Notes under the pieces: model-generated
What the model saw: the letters and a program-made list of their open reading frames with translations, nothing else
The model's database searches: none
Told to the model about the DNA's origin: nothing
In this document: one piece after another, positions 9,213-19,410 of the stretch
How the letters are laid out: each line of letters opens with the position of its first letter
Position numbering within the stretch: position 1 is the stretch's first letter
Program-made: the position numbers and the translations under genes
Source of the DNA: an uncultured Aquabacterium sp.
GTDB taxonomy: Bacteria > Pseudomonadota > Gammaproteobacteria > Burkholderiales > Burkholderiaceae_C
Reading direction: 5' to 3'
DNA length: 64,000 nucleotides
NCBI RefSeq assembly: GCF_913773725.1
Contig: NZ_CAJYGK010000160.1
Coordinates: 142,618-206,617, forward strand

Positions 9213-10543
9213 CGGCGTCGCGCCAGTGCCTTCTGGTACGCGCGCATGGCCGGCGTCGCTGTCGACCCGTGCAGCAGCACCGACAGGGCGATGGTGGCCA
9301 GCACGGCGTGGGCCACGGCGGTCAGTTCCCCCGTGATGGCACCGTGCGTCACCGCGAACATCAGGTAGTACATCGAGCCCACGCCCCGCACGCCGAACCA
9401 GGCCGCAAAGCGCCGTTGCGCTGTGGTGAGCGAAGAGCGCACGGTGGTCAGGTAGATGGCCACCGGCCTGATCACGAAGACCAGCCCGAAGGCCACCGCC
9501 AGGCTGAAGGCATTGAATGTGGCGAGGGACAGCAGGCTGCCGATGATCAGCATCACCGTCAGCTCGGCAATTTTTTCCAGGTCGAGCGTGAAATCGAGCA
9601 CCTCCTTGGCCATGTAGGCCGAGGCCATCGTCGGGCTGGCCTCGGCCGAGGGCCCCAGGTCCTCGACGCCGTCGTCGGGCGCCCTGGCCCGGTCGCCTGC
9701 TGTGCCAGGCTGGCGGTCGTCGCTGTCGGTCCGTTCGAACTGACGCACGGCCAGGCCGGCCGCGAACACCGCAAGAAAGCCGTAGGTGTGCAACAGCAGT
9801 GCCAGGCCGTAGGTCAGGGCGATCAGGCCGAGCGTGAAGAAGCTCTCCATGCCGAAAGCCTGGGATTGCTCGCGCCGCAGGTGGACAACGACGCGACTGA
9901 AGAGCAGGCCGGTGAGCCAGCCCAGGCCCAGGCCCCCGGTCGTCGCCCACACGAGGTCCACCGCAACCCAGCGCAAGCCCCAGGCCCCCAGGTCATGCAA
10001 GCCCATCAGGCCCAGCGCCAGCATCACCATCGGAAACGCCGCGCCGTCGTTGAGCCCGCCTTCGCCGGTCAGGCTGAAGCGCAGCCCGTCACGGTCTCGG
10101 GGGTGCGCCACTTGCACGTCGGAGGCCAGCACCGGATCGGTGGGGGCCAGCACGGCGGCCATCAGCACGGCGCTGCCCAGCGACAGGCCCAAGCCCATGC
10201 CGAGCGCGGTGACCAGCCCGACTGTCACCAGCATCGCCAGGGTGGCCATGCGCACCGGGGCACGCCACAGGCCATCCTTCAAGGGCGCGCGCAGGCGCAG
10301 GCCCACCGCAAAGAGCGAGATGAGCACGGCGATCTCGGTCAGCACCTCCAGCAACCCGGCGTCGCGAACCAGTTCCAGATCGATGAAGGCAAAGGCCTGT
10401 GGACCGAGCAGGTAGCCGCACAGCAGGTAGATGGCCGAGGTGCCGACGGGCAGTTTGCGCCTCAGCGTGTCGGTGAGCCCGATGACCACCAGCAGCACAC
10501 CGATGACCAGGCACCATTGCATGAACATGCGGGACCCGGGCAA
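9209..10543 (-). CDS. CPA1-family Na+/H+ (monovalent cation/proton) antiporter
   Basis: 444 residues with about 12 hydrophobic segments, an inner-membrane exchanger of the NhaP/CPA1 type. Diagnostic are APTDPVLASDVQV (the conserved ion-site region) and LTGEGGLNDGAAFP (the CPA1 ND motif), plus FGVRGVGSMYYLMF near the C-terminus. An acidic, hydrophilic insert (about residues 272-305, DSDDRQPGTAGDRARAPDD...) interrupts the transmembrane core. Translation may start at Met1 or at MQWCLVIG six codons in. It is the last large gene of the CaCA-Mrp run, 18 bp after mnhG, so it is probably co-transcribed and adds a second proton-coupled cation exporter. Confidence 0.88.
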   Translation of the reverse strand: MPGSRMFMQWCLVIGVLLVVIGLTDTLRRKLPVGTSAIYLLCGYLLGPQAFAFIDLELVRDAGLLEVLTEIAVLISLFAVGLRLRAPLKDGLWRAPVRMATLAMLVTVGLVTALGMGLGLSLGSAVLMAAVLAPTDPVLASDVQVAHPRDRDGLRFSLTGEGGLNDGAAFPMVMLALGLMGLHDLGAWGLRWVAVDLVWATTGGLGLGWLTGLLFSRVVVHLRREQSQAFGMESFFTLGLIALTYGLALLLHTYGFLAVFAAGLAVRQFERTDSDDRQPGTAGDRARAPDDGVEDLGPSAEASPTMASAYMAKEVLDFTLDLEKIAELTVMLIIGSLLSLATFNAFSLAVAFGLVFVIRPVAIYLTTVRSSLTTAQRRFAAWFGVRGVGSMYYLMFAVTHGAITGELTAVAHAVLATIALSVLLHGSTATPAMRAYQKALARRR

Positions 10544-10561
10544 CCCGCATGCCCGCGGCGA

Positions 10562-10906
10562 TCAGGGGGCCGGGTCCCGCGTGGCGATCGGCGCGGCGGT
10601 CGCGGCGCTGTCCACCGCCTCGTCCAGACTGGCCTCGCGCACGGCCGCCCGGGCCAGCAGGTGCGATGACACGGGCAGCGTCGCGAGCAGGAAGCCGACG
10701 GTGAGCAGCAGGCGCCAGGTCCAGGCGCCATCCTGGGCGATCAGCATGGCGCCCGTGCACACCAGGGCCAGGGCCAGGGTGCCGGCTTTGGTCGCGGCGT
10801 GCTGCCGCGCCAGCGCATCGGGCAACACGATCACGCCCCATGCGGCGATCACCAGCAGCACGGCGCCGGCGGCCAGCAGCACACAGCCCAGAAGCACGAG
10901 CATCAT
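10562..10906 (-). CDS. mnhG: Mrp/Mnh Na+/H+ antiporter subunit G
   Basis: 114 residues with three predicted transmembrane helices (MMLVLLGCVLLAAGAVLL; AGTLALALVCTGAMLIA; WRLLLTVGFLLATLPV). The IVLPDALARQHAATKAGTL segment is characteristic of MrpG. The ATG at 10906 overlaps the mnhF stop as ATGA. The C-terminal ~25 residues form a hydrophilic tail. Subunit G is needed for assembly of the seven-part Mrp complex, which exchanges cytoplasmic Na+ or K+ for protons in the inner membrane. Confidence 0.85.
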   Translation of the reverse strand: MMLVLLGCVLLAAGAVLLVIAAWGVIVLPDALARQHAATKAGTLALALVCTGAMLIAQDGAWTWRLLLTVGFLLATLPVSSHLLARAAVREASLDEAVDSAATAAPIATRDPAP

Positions 10907-11214
10907 GGCCGTGGCTCCTGTGTGTCGTGGGGTGCCGACCGCTCGATGAGCCGGGCCCAGCCTGCCGTGCCCACGAAGCCGACCAGGGCCAGGCCCATGC
11001 CCACGTCGAGGAACACCGTGCGCGCCGTGGCCAGCGAGGCGGCCACGCACAGCGCCACGGCGGCGGCCAGGAAGATGTCCAGCGCGACCACGCGGTCGGC
11101 ATGGCAGGGCCCGCGCACGATGCGCACCGAGGCAATCAGCGTGGCGAGCAGGGCCAGGGCCGTCAGCAGCGCGATGGCGACCGTCAGCATCGTGCCGGAG
11201 GACAGCGCGTTCAT
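10903..11214 (-). CDS. mnhF: Mrp/Mnh Na+/H+ antiporter subunit F
   Basis: 103 residues, three transmembrane helices. The RIVRGPCHADRVVALDIFL segment is the conserved MrpF motif (RGPT.ADRV.ALD in relatives). It overlaps mnhG at its 3' end by ATGA and mnhE at its 5' end by four bases. A hydrophilic tail after the third helix (IERSAPHDTQEPRP) ends the protein. Small structural subunit of the Mrp complex. Confidence 0.88.
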   Translation of the reverse strand: MNALSSGTMLTVAIALLTALALLATLIASVRIVRGPCHADRVVALDIFLAAAVALCVAASLATARTVFLDVGMGLALVGFVGTAGWARLIERSAPHDTQEPRP

Positions 11215-11558
11215 GCCGCCACCCCGAACCAGGCCAGCAGCGGGGGCTCGAAGCGGCGTCGGATGGTCTCCACGGCCGCGCCCGCGTCGCGCGTGTCGAG
11301 CATGTGCAGCACCATCTGCCGCCGGGGCAGGTCGATGTCCACCACGGTCGTGCCCGGCGTGAGCGAAATCATGCAGCCGAGCAGCGCCGCGCCCTGGGCG
11401 TTCATGGGCGCGAAGTCGATGCGCACAAAGGCTGCCGGCGGCGGGGCGCCGATGGCCAGCCCGTGGCGCGCGATGGTGCCGACCGTCTGTAAGCCGGAGG
11501 TGACCATGGCCACGGTGAAGCGCCAGGGCAGGACGATGGCGGCGGTGAGCCTGTTCAT
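11211..11558 (-). CDS. mnhE: Mrp/Mnh Na+/H+ antiporter subunit E (short form)
   Basis: 115 residues, shorter than the ~160 usual for MrpE because the N-terminal hydrophobic helices are missing or reduced. The diagnostic core is present: GCMISLTPGTTVVDID, then the alternating segment RQMVLHMLD. It lies 30 bp downstream of mnhD and overlaps mnhF by four bases. Short MrpE variants occur in proteobacterial Mrp/Pha operons, so truncation by mutation is not required to explain it. Confidence 0.82.
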   Translation of the reverse strand: MNRLTAAIVLPWRFTVAMVTSGLQTVGTIARHGLAIGAPPPAAFVRIDFAPMNAQGAALLGCMISLTPGTTVVDIDLPRRQMVLHMLDTRDAGAAVETIRRRFEPPLLAWFGVAA

Positions 11559-11588
11559 GCAGTCAACCTCCTTCTCGCGTGGGCCCCG

Positions 11589-13051
<1,463 letters not shown>

Positions 13052-13055
<4 letters not shown>

Positions 13056-13450
13056 GCGCGGGTCCCCCCGTCGGTGGACAGCGGGGGCTTGACCGGGTCG
13101 GTGGCCGGCGGCTCTGCCAGCCGCAGCGCCAGGGCGTCGTCGGTGCCCACACGTCGGACCATCTGCATGACCAGCACCAGGGCGAAGCACATCAGCGCAA
13201 AGCCGATGACGATGGCCGTGAGCACGAGCGCCTGCGGCAGGGGGTTGGCGGCCTCCTGCAGGGCCTGCTGACCGACTTCGATGATGGCGGGCCGCTCGGG
13301 CCCGAGCCGGCCCGCAGCGAGCAACAGCAGGTTGATGGCGCTGCCCAGCAGGGCCAGGCCGACCACGCAGCGCAGCACGTCGCGCGACAGGGCCAGGTAG
13401 AGCCCGGTCGCCAGGGTGATCCACAGTCCGAACGCCACGGCCCAGATCAT
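13052..13450 (-). CDS. mnhC: Mrp/Mnh Na+/H+ antiporter subunit C (NuoK-like)
   Basis: 132 residues. Three transmembrane helices with the NuoK/MrpC pattern (RDVLRCVVGLALLGSAINLLLL; NPLPQALVLTAIVIGFAL). The body matches the usual ~113 residues and is followed by a ~20-residue hydrophilic tail. It overlaps mnhB upstream and mnhD downstream, each by ATGA. Confidence 0.88.
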
Positions 13451-13887
13451 GGTGCCTCCTCCTTCGCATCCTGATTGAGCAGCGCCACGGCATAGCCTCC
13501 GAGCGCGCCCCAGACGGCCAGGTACACCCCCAGGTCGAAGACCAGCACGGTGGACACCGGCACGTCGGTGAAACCCAGCGGCAAGGCGCCCCACTGGTGC
13601 GTGAGGTAGGGCTGGCCCAGCGCCCATGCCGGCAGGCCCGACACGAGGCCCGTCAGCACGCCCAGCGCCGCCAGGCGCACGGGCGAACGCAGGGGCAGCC
13701 GCTGCGTGGCCGCGTCGGGCCCATGGGCCAGGGCCCACAGCACCGTCGCGGTCACGGCCAGCAGGCCACCGATGAAGCCGCCGCCGGGCTCGTTGTGGCC
13801 GCGCAGCAGCACGAACACCGATGCGGCGAGGATGACGGCATACAGCGGCCGGGCCACGACCTCGAGGATGAGCGGTTGGCGCTTCAT
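13447..13887 (-). CDS. mnhB: Mrp/Mnh Na+/H+ antiporter subunit B
   Basis: 146 residues with four transmembrane helices. The LRGHNEPGGGFIGGLLAV motif in the N-terminal half is the hallmark of MnhB-domain proteins, and FTDVPVSTVLVFDLGVYL follows in the C-terminal half. It overlaps mnhA and mnhC by four bases each. It acts as a structural subunit next to the MbhD/E-like tail of MnhA. Confidence 0.9.
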   Translation of the reverse strand: MKRQPLILEVVARPLYAVILAASVFVLLRGHNEPGGGFIGGLLAVTATVLWALAHGPDAATQRLPLRSPVRLAALGVLTGLVSGLPAWALGQPYLTHQWGALPLGFTDVPVSTVLVFDLGVYLAVWGALGGYAVALLNQDAKEEAP

Positions 13888-16202
13888 GGCGTGTCTCCTG
13901 GCTCACGTGATGAGCGGCTGGCCCGCAGCAGCGGGATGGCGGCGAGCAAGGACAGCATGACCACCGTGATCTCGCCCAGCGTGTCGAGCGCGCGGAAGTC
14001 CACCAGGATGACGTTGACCACGTTGCGGCCATGTGCGGCCGGCACGCTCTCGGCGCCGAACCAGCGCGACACCGTGTCGTCGAACGGTGTGGCCACCGTG
14101 AGCAGCATCAACGCGGTGAGCACGGTGGCAAACGTCAGCGACAGCACCAGGGCCAGCGGGCGCCATGCCGGTTCGGCCACGCTGTCGGCCTTGCCCTGAC
14201 GCTGCAGGGCCAGCAGCACGGCGGCCACGACGATGACGAACACGGTTTCCACCACCACCTGGGTGAAAGCCACGTCCGGGGCGCCGGCAAACAGGAAGAG
14301 CACGGCACTGCCATAGCCGACGAGGCCCGTGCCCAGCAGCAGCACCATGCGCTGCCGCAGCGAGGCCGCAGCCAGACAACCGAGGGTCATCAGCAGCACG
14401 GCGCCGGACACGCCCACCGAAGGCGCCGACCATGCGGGCCAGGACAGGTCGGGCAGGCTGGCCAGGAGCGGCAGCCCCACCGCCACCACGGCCGCGGCCG
14501 CCGCCAGGAACATGTAGCCGGGCGAGCGCCCGTGCTGCAGCGTGCGCGTGGTCACGGCGGCGATGCGGGGAATCCAGCCCAGCGAGCGCTCGTAGTGCGC
14601 CGCGAAACCGAACACCGCCAGCCGCGCCGAACCGGCGGCCACCACGCGGTGCAGGGGTTCCCACAGCAGGAACACCGTGGCGCCCAGGCCGAAGGTGACC
14701 GCAAAAGACGACAACTCGGGCCCGAGGACCTCGGCGAGCTGGGCCAGCACCGGCTCGTCGCCTGGCGTCATCGCCACGCCGGCGGCCTGGAGCATGGGCT
14801 GGGCCCACATCGGGAACAGGCCCAGCACGACGCCGCACAGGGCCAGTGCCAGGGGCGGGAGGACCAGCGCCGGGCCGCCGTCCAGCCTCCCTGGCGCGTC
14901 GGGCGATGTGTCGAGGCCGGTGTCGGGAGGTCTCTCGCTGACCTCGTGCCAGAACACCCGCACGGCCGCGACGCCGGCCACGGCGACCGCAATCGCCGAG
15001 AACACGGTGTTGGCCAGCGGCACGAAGGGCAGCACGTCACCGGTGGCCTTGGCGTTCGCGATCAGCGCCTTGACCACGTAGCCGAAGGACAGCGGGATGC
15101 CTGCCATCGACATGCCGGCCAGCGCGGCACAGAGGGCGGTCCACGGCATGGCGCGGCGCAGGTGGCCGAGCCGGTCGATCAGGCGCGTGCCGGTCGCGTG
15201 GTCGATGTTGCCCGCCACGAAGAACAGCGGTGCCTTGTACAGCGCATGCGCCAGCAACAGGGCGCCCACGGCCACCGCAGCGCCTTCGCCGGGCATGCCG
15301 ACCAGCGCGACCAGCGTGCCCAGCGTGGCCACCGTGGACCACGCGAGGATGCGTTTGAGGTCGCGTTCGCGCAGCGCCAGGACCATGGCCCACGCTGCCG
15401 TGATGGAACCCGCCCCCTGCAGCAGAACCTGCCACATCGGCCAGGTGTCGAGCCCCGCGTCCAGCCGTGCCATCAGGTAGACACCCAGCTTCACCATGGT
15501 GGCCGAGTGCAGGTAGGCCGACACCGGCGTGGGCGCGGCCATGGCGTTGGGCAGCCAGAAGTGGAAGGGGAACTGCGCGCTCTTGGTGAAGGCCCCGGCC
15601 AGCACGAGCAGCACCCCCGCCGTCAGCACGGGCGAGGCCGGCGTGGCCGGCAGGCGCTCCACCAGCGTGCCGATCGAGGTGGTGCCCACGGCCTGGCTCA
15701 GCAGGATCAGGCCAGCCAGCAGGGCCAGGCCGCCCGTGCCCGTCACGAGCAGGGCCTGCTGCGCCGACTTGCGGCTGCCGGTCTGCGTGTGGTCGAAGCC
15801 CACCAGCAGGAAGGACAGCACACTGGTGGCCTCCCAGAACAGGAAGAGGCTGAACAGGTCGTCGGCCGTCACGCAGCCGATCATGGCCAGCATGAACAGC
15901 GTCAGCAGCACGTACAGCCGCCGCTGCCCCGGATGGCCGGCCATGTAGCCGCCGGCGTACACGAACACCGCCGTGCCCACGCCCGTGACCATCAGCAGCA
16001 TCAGGGCCGCGAGGCCGTCGATGCGCCAGGCCAGCCGGATGCCGAGCGCCGGCACCCAGTCCAGGCTGCCGGCCAGGGGCAACGCTGTGTGCAGCAGCAA
16101 CGAGAGCACTGCGAGCAGCGCCGCCAGCGGCAAGGCGGTGAAGGCGGCCCGGGCCATCAGGCCCAGGGTGGGGGCGTCGGGGTGGTGGGAGGCCTGTCCC
16201 AT
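13884..16202 (-). CDS. mnhA: Mrp/Mnh Na+/H+ antiporter subunit A (with fused MbhD/MbhE-like tail)
   Basis: 772 residues, normal for a full-length MrpA. The first ~500 residues are a NuoL/ND5-type antiporter module: LFLFWEATSVLSFLLVGFD carries the key Glu, GAFTKSAQFPFHFWLPNAM carries the key Lys, and LLAHALYKAPLFFVAGNIDH follows. The last ~200 residues are the MbhD/MbhE-like tail, recognised by APDVAFTQVVVETVFVIV and NVILVDFRALDTLGEITVV. A Pro/Asp-rich loop near 420-440 is hydrophilic. The gene begins two bases after the CaCA exchanger stops, so both are on one transcript. Largest subunit of the complex. Confidence 0.93.
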   Translation of the reverse strand: MGQASHHPDAPTLGLMARAAFTALPLAALLAVLSLLLHTALPLAGSLDWVPALGIRLAWRIDGLAALMLLMVTGVGTAVFVYAGGYMAGHPGQRRLYVLLTLFMLAMIGCVTADDLFSLFLFWEATSVLSFLLVGFDHTQTGSRKSAQQALLVTGTGGLALLAGLILLSQAVGTTSIGTLVERLPATPASPVLTAGVLLVLAGAFTKSAQFPFHFWLPNAMAAPTPVSAYLHSATMVKLGVYLMARLDAGLDTWPMWQVLLQGAGSITAAWAMVLALRERDLKRILAWSTVATLGTLVALVGMPGEGAAVAVGALLLAHALYKAPLFFVAGNIDHATGTRLIDRLGHLRRAMPWTALCAALAGMSMAGIPLSFGYVVKALIANAKATGDVLPFVPLANTVFSAIAVAVAGVAAVRVFWHEVSERPPDTGLDTSPDAPGRLDGGPALVLPPLALALCGVVLGLFPMWAQPMLQAAGVAMTPGDEPVLAQLAEVLGPELSSFAVTFGLGATVFLLWEPLHRVVAAGSARLAVFGFAAHYERSLGWIPRIAAVTTRTLQHGRSPGYMFLAAAAAVVAVGLPLLASLPDLSWPAWSAPSVGVSGAVLLMTLGCLAAASLRQRMVLLLGTGLVGYGSAVLFLFAGAPDVAFTQVVVETVFVIVVAAVLLALQRQGKADSVAEPAWRPLALVLSLTFATVLTALMLLTVATPFDDTVSRWFGAESVPAAHGRNVVNVILVDFRALDTLGEITVVMLSLLAAIPLLRASRSSREPGDTP

Positions 16203-16204
16203 GC

Positions 16205-17290
16205 TCAGGTGGCCTCCCGGCGCAGCAGCGTCACACCGAGGGTGACGATGGTCAAGGGCACGACAAAGCCCAGCATGGCGTCACCGAAGGCGTCCAGCCC
16301 GGCGTGGCGCTGTGCCGCCATCACGAGGTAGGCCACGTAGGCGACGTAATAGGCCAGGAACAGGACCCCCTCCCAGCGCGCGATCTCGCGTCCGGTGACG
16401 AACACCGGCACGCAGGCCACCAGCGTGGCGAGCATCACCCACAGGTCGAACTGGGCGACGTTTGGCGGCAGCGACAGCCCCTGCGGCGAGCCGATGCCGG
16501 CCACCACGGCGCCCAGGCCGATCACCCCGAACAGGTTGAAGACGCAGCTGCCGACCACGTTGCCCACCGCGATGTCCCGCTCGCCCTTGATGCTGGCCAT
16601 GACCGAGGCGGCCACTTCGGGCAGGGAGGTGCCGGCGGCAACGATCGTCAGGCCGATGACCACCTCGGACAGGCCGAGCGCGCGCGCCACGGCGACGGCG
16701 GCCTGGACCAGCCAGTCGGACCCGAGCACGAGCAGCGTCAGCCCGGCAACGATGAGGACGAGCTGGGCCGGCAGGCGGGCATCCCAGCGGCCGGGCTGCA
16801 CGGGAGGCAGGTTGTCGGCGAACTCGCCCGGGCCGGTCGTGGCGGACTCTGCACGCGACTGGCGCACGAGGAACACGGTGTACGCGAGCAGCAGGCCCAG
16901 CAGCAGGGCGCCGTCGAACAGACCCAGCACGCCGTCAAGCCCCAGCACGATGAGCAGCACCGCGCCGCCGATCATGATGGGCGCCTCCTGGCGGATGACC
17001 TGCCGGTGCACGGCCAGCGGCGTGATCAGGGCGGCCAGGCCCAGGATGAACAGCACGTTGAAGATGTTGCTGCCCACCGCGTTGCCGACCGCCAGCCCGC
17101 CCTGGCCCGACAGCACCGCGCCGGTGGACACCGCCATCTCGGGCGCGCTGGTGCCGAAGGCCACCACCGTCAGGCCGACGACCAGCGGCGACAGGCCCAG
17201 TCGCAAGGCCAGCAACGAAGCCCCTCTCACCAGCAGGGTCGCACCGACCACCAGGGCCACCAGCCCTGCAATGAAGAGGATGAGCGTCAT
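16205..17290 (-). CDS. CaCA-family sodium/calcium exchanger (YrbG-like)
   Basis: 361 residues, ten or so transmembrane helices in two inverted halves. Each half carries the alpha-repeat of the family: VAFGTSAPEM with NAVGSNIFN in the first, VAAGTSLPEV with NVVGSCVFN in the second. The acidic residues in these repeats bind Na+ and Ca2+. A hydrophilic loop (about 145-170) separates the halves. It is the first gene of the minus-strand run and abuts mnhA, linking calcium/sodium exchange to the Mrp antiporter. The ion specificity in this organism is inferred. Confidence 0.9.
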   Translation of the reverse strand: MTLILFIAGLVALVVGATLLVRGASLLALRLGLSPLVVGLTVVAFGTSAPEMAVSTGAVLSGQGGLAVGNAVGSNIFNVLFILGLAALITPLAVHRQVIRQEAPIMIGGAVLLIVLGLDGVLGLFDGALLLGLLLAYTVFLVRQSRAESATTGPGEFADNLPPVQPGRWDARLPAQLVLIVAGLTLLVLGSDWLVQAAVAVARALGLSEVVIGLTIVAAGTSLPEVAASVMASIKGERDIAVGNVVGSCVFNLFGVIGLGAVVAGIGSPQGLSLPPNVAQFDLWVMLATLVACVPVFVTGREIARWEGVLFLAYYVAYVAYLVMAAQRHAGLDAFGDAMLGFVVPLTIVTLGVTLLRREAT

Positions 17291-17366
17291 CGTCCGTGGG
17301 TCCTCCTGGCGTGTTGGGACAACGTGCGTTCCGACCCATTCTGCACCGAGTCCGTTGCCGACAGGT

Positions 17367-17388
17367 GCATGGTTCTTTCAGACCATGC
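17367..17388. promoter_or_regulatory. inverted repeat in the divergent CaCA / 5'-nucleotidase promoter region
   Basis: GCATGGT (17367-17373) and ACCATGC (17382-17388) are perfect inverse copies separated by eight bases, between the two divergent start codons. A -10-like TAGGCT follows downstream on the plus strand. It could be an operator or a leader hairpin. No known consensus such as a Pho box is matched. Confidence 0.3.
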
Positions 17389-17490
17389 CATGCGGTCAGG
17401 GGGCATGCAGGCGCGTCATGCCCGCTCTCTAGGCTGTGCAGCCGATCCGATCCCGTTCTCGCTGTTCCCGCTTTGCCAAGGAAGCCCTTC

Positions 17491-19392
17491 ATGCGCACCA
17501 CCCTGATCGCCGCTGCGGCGGCCGCAGCCCTGCTCGCGCCTGCTGCGTTCGCCCAGACCTGCTCGCCTGCGGATCCCTCGCCCACCGTGGTGCTCGGCAG
17601 CACCGACTCGGGCGTGCCCAACCGTTTGCTACCCTCCGGCTGCAGCATCGACGACCTCATCCAGGACGAAGTGCAATGGGGCAGCCAGGCCGGCTTCCTC
17701 ACGCATGTCTCGAACGTGACCTTCGGGCTGATGCGGGATGGCCGTCTCAGCGTCGCCGAGCGTGCGCGCCTGCTGCAGGCCGCCCAGACTTCGAAGATCG
17801 GCACGACGATCACGGTCAAGGTGATCGGCTTCAACGACTTCCACGGCTACATCAAGGGCGGTGAAGGCTCGTCGAGCAACCCGGGCGTTGCCCGCATGGC
17901 CACGCGCATCGACGAACTGCGCGCGAAGAACCCGCTGAACGCGGTGGTGTCGGCCGGCGACATGGTGGGCGCCAGCCCGCTGACCTCGGCGTTGTTCAAG
18001 GACGAGCCCACCATCGAGGCCATGAACCGCATCGGCATCGACTTCAATGCCACGGGCAACCACGAGTTCGACGAAGGCAAGGCCGAGCTGCTGCGCCTCA
18101 AGCAGGGCGGCAACCACCCGACCGACCCGTACTCCGGCAAGGGCCTGCCGCAGGATCTGAGTGCCGATGGCGAGTTCGCCGGGGCCCGCTTCGACTTCCT
18201 GTCGGCCAACGTGGTCGACACCACCACGGGCAAGACCGTGTTCCCCGGCTATGGCGTCAAGCGCTTCCTGGGTCACAAGGTGGCCTTTGTCGGCATGACG
18301 CTGGAGGCCACGCCCACCATCGTGTCGCCCGCGGGCGTGGCCGGGCTGCGCTTCGACGACGAGGCCGACACCGTCAACGCGCTCGTGCCCAAGCTGAAGG
18401 CCGAAGGCATCGAGGCCATCGTCGTGCTGATCCACGAAGGCGGCTTCGCCTCGGGCGGTATCAACGGCTGCAGCGGCGTGTCGGGGCCCATCGTCGACAT
18501 CGTCAAGCGCCTGGACCCGGCCATCGACCTGGTCGTGTCCGGCCACACGCATGCGGCCTACAACTGCCTGCTGCCCAACAGCGCGGGCAAGCCTGTGCGC
18601 GTGACCTCGTCGGGTCAGTATGGTCGCAACCTCACCGACATCGACCTGGTGATCGACACCCGCACCCGCGACGTCGTGTCCACCACGGCCACCAACATCG
18701 CCACCGGCACGACCACGGCCGAGGCGGCCTACCTGACCGACCTGGTGGCGCACTACGACGCGCTGGCCGCCGTGCCCAAGGCGCGCCCGATCGGCGTGAT
18801 CACCGCGGCCATCAGCCGCACGGCCAACGATGCGGGCGAGTCGGCCCTGGGTGATGTGATCGCCGATGCGCAGCTGGACGCAACCGACGACGCCGGTTTC
18901 GGCGAGGCGGTGGTGGCCTTCATGAACCCGGGCGGCATCCGCGCCGACCTGCCGTACAACGCCGGTGGCGTCGTGACCTATGGCGATGCCTTCACCGTGC
19001 AGCCCTTTGGCAATTCGCTGGTGACGATGACACTGGACGGCGCGCAGATCCGCACGCTGCTCGAGACCCAGTTCGCCGGCTGCAATGGCCAGACGCAGGA
19101 CCGCATCCTGCAGGTCTCGCGCGGCTTCAGCTACAGCTGGTCTGCCAGCGGCAGCTGCGGCGCGCGCATCAGCGCCATCACGCTGAACGGCACGCCGGTG
19201 CAGCCGGCCTCGCGCTACCGCGTCACGGTCAACAGCTTCCTGGCCGACGGCGGCGACGGCTTTGCCGTGCTGCAGCAGGGCGAGGCGCGCCTCGGCGGCG
19301 CGGTGGACACCGACGCCTTCGAGGCCTACCTGCAGGCCAACCCGGCCGGTGTGGCCCCGGGCGCCCAGAACCGCATCAAGCGCCTGCCCTGA
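17491..19392 (+). CDS. secreted bifunctional metallophosphatase / 5'-nucleotidase
   Basis: 633 residues. A clear signal peptide ends at AFA (about residue 21). The metallophosphoesterase domain shows all motifs: GFNDFHGYI, SAGDMVGAS, ATGNHEFDEG and SGHTHAAYN. The C-terminal nucleotide-binding domain shows MNPGGIRADLPYN and the substrate-stacking region after it. UshA-like enzymes of this kind release phosphate and nucleosides outside the cytoplasm. AAGGA lies upstream of the chosen ATG; longer frames lack a signal peptide at their start. An ~85-residue insert sits between the signal peptide and the catalytic domain. It is followed after 18 bp by a PEP-CTERM gene, so the two may be co-expressed. 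Confidence 0.9.
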   Translation: MRTTLIAAAAAAALLAPAAFAQTCSPADPSPTVVLGSTDSGVPNRLLPSGCSIDDLIQDEVQWGSQAGFLTHVSNVTFGLMRDGRLSVAERARLLQAAQTSKIGTTITVKVIGFNDFHGYIKGGEGSSSNPGVARMATRIDELRAKNPLNAVVSAGDMVGASPLTSALFKDEPTIEAMNRIGIDFNATGNHEFDEGKAELLRLKQGGNHPTDPYSGKGLPQDLSADGEFAGARFDFLSANVVDTTTGKTVFPGYGVKRFLGHKVAFVGMTLEATPTIVSPAGVAGLRFDDEADTVNALVPKLKAEGIEAIVVLIHEGGFASGGINGCSGVSGPIVDIVKRLDPAIDLVVSGHTHAAYNCLLPNSAGKPVRVTSSGQYGRNLTDIDLVIDTRTRDVVSTTATNIATGTTTAEAAYLTDLVAHYDALAAVPKARPIGVITAAISRTANDAGESALGDVIADAQLDATDDAGFGEAVVAFMNPGGIRADLPYNAGGVVTYGDAFTVQPFGNSLVTMTLDGAQIRTLLETQFAGCNGQTQDRILQVSRGFSYSWSASGSCGARISAITLNGTPVQPASRYRVTVNSFLADGGDGFAVLQQGEARLGGAVDTDAFEAYLQANPAGVAPGAQNRIKRLP

Positions 19393-19410
19393 ACGTTCCT
19401 GGAGACCGAC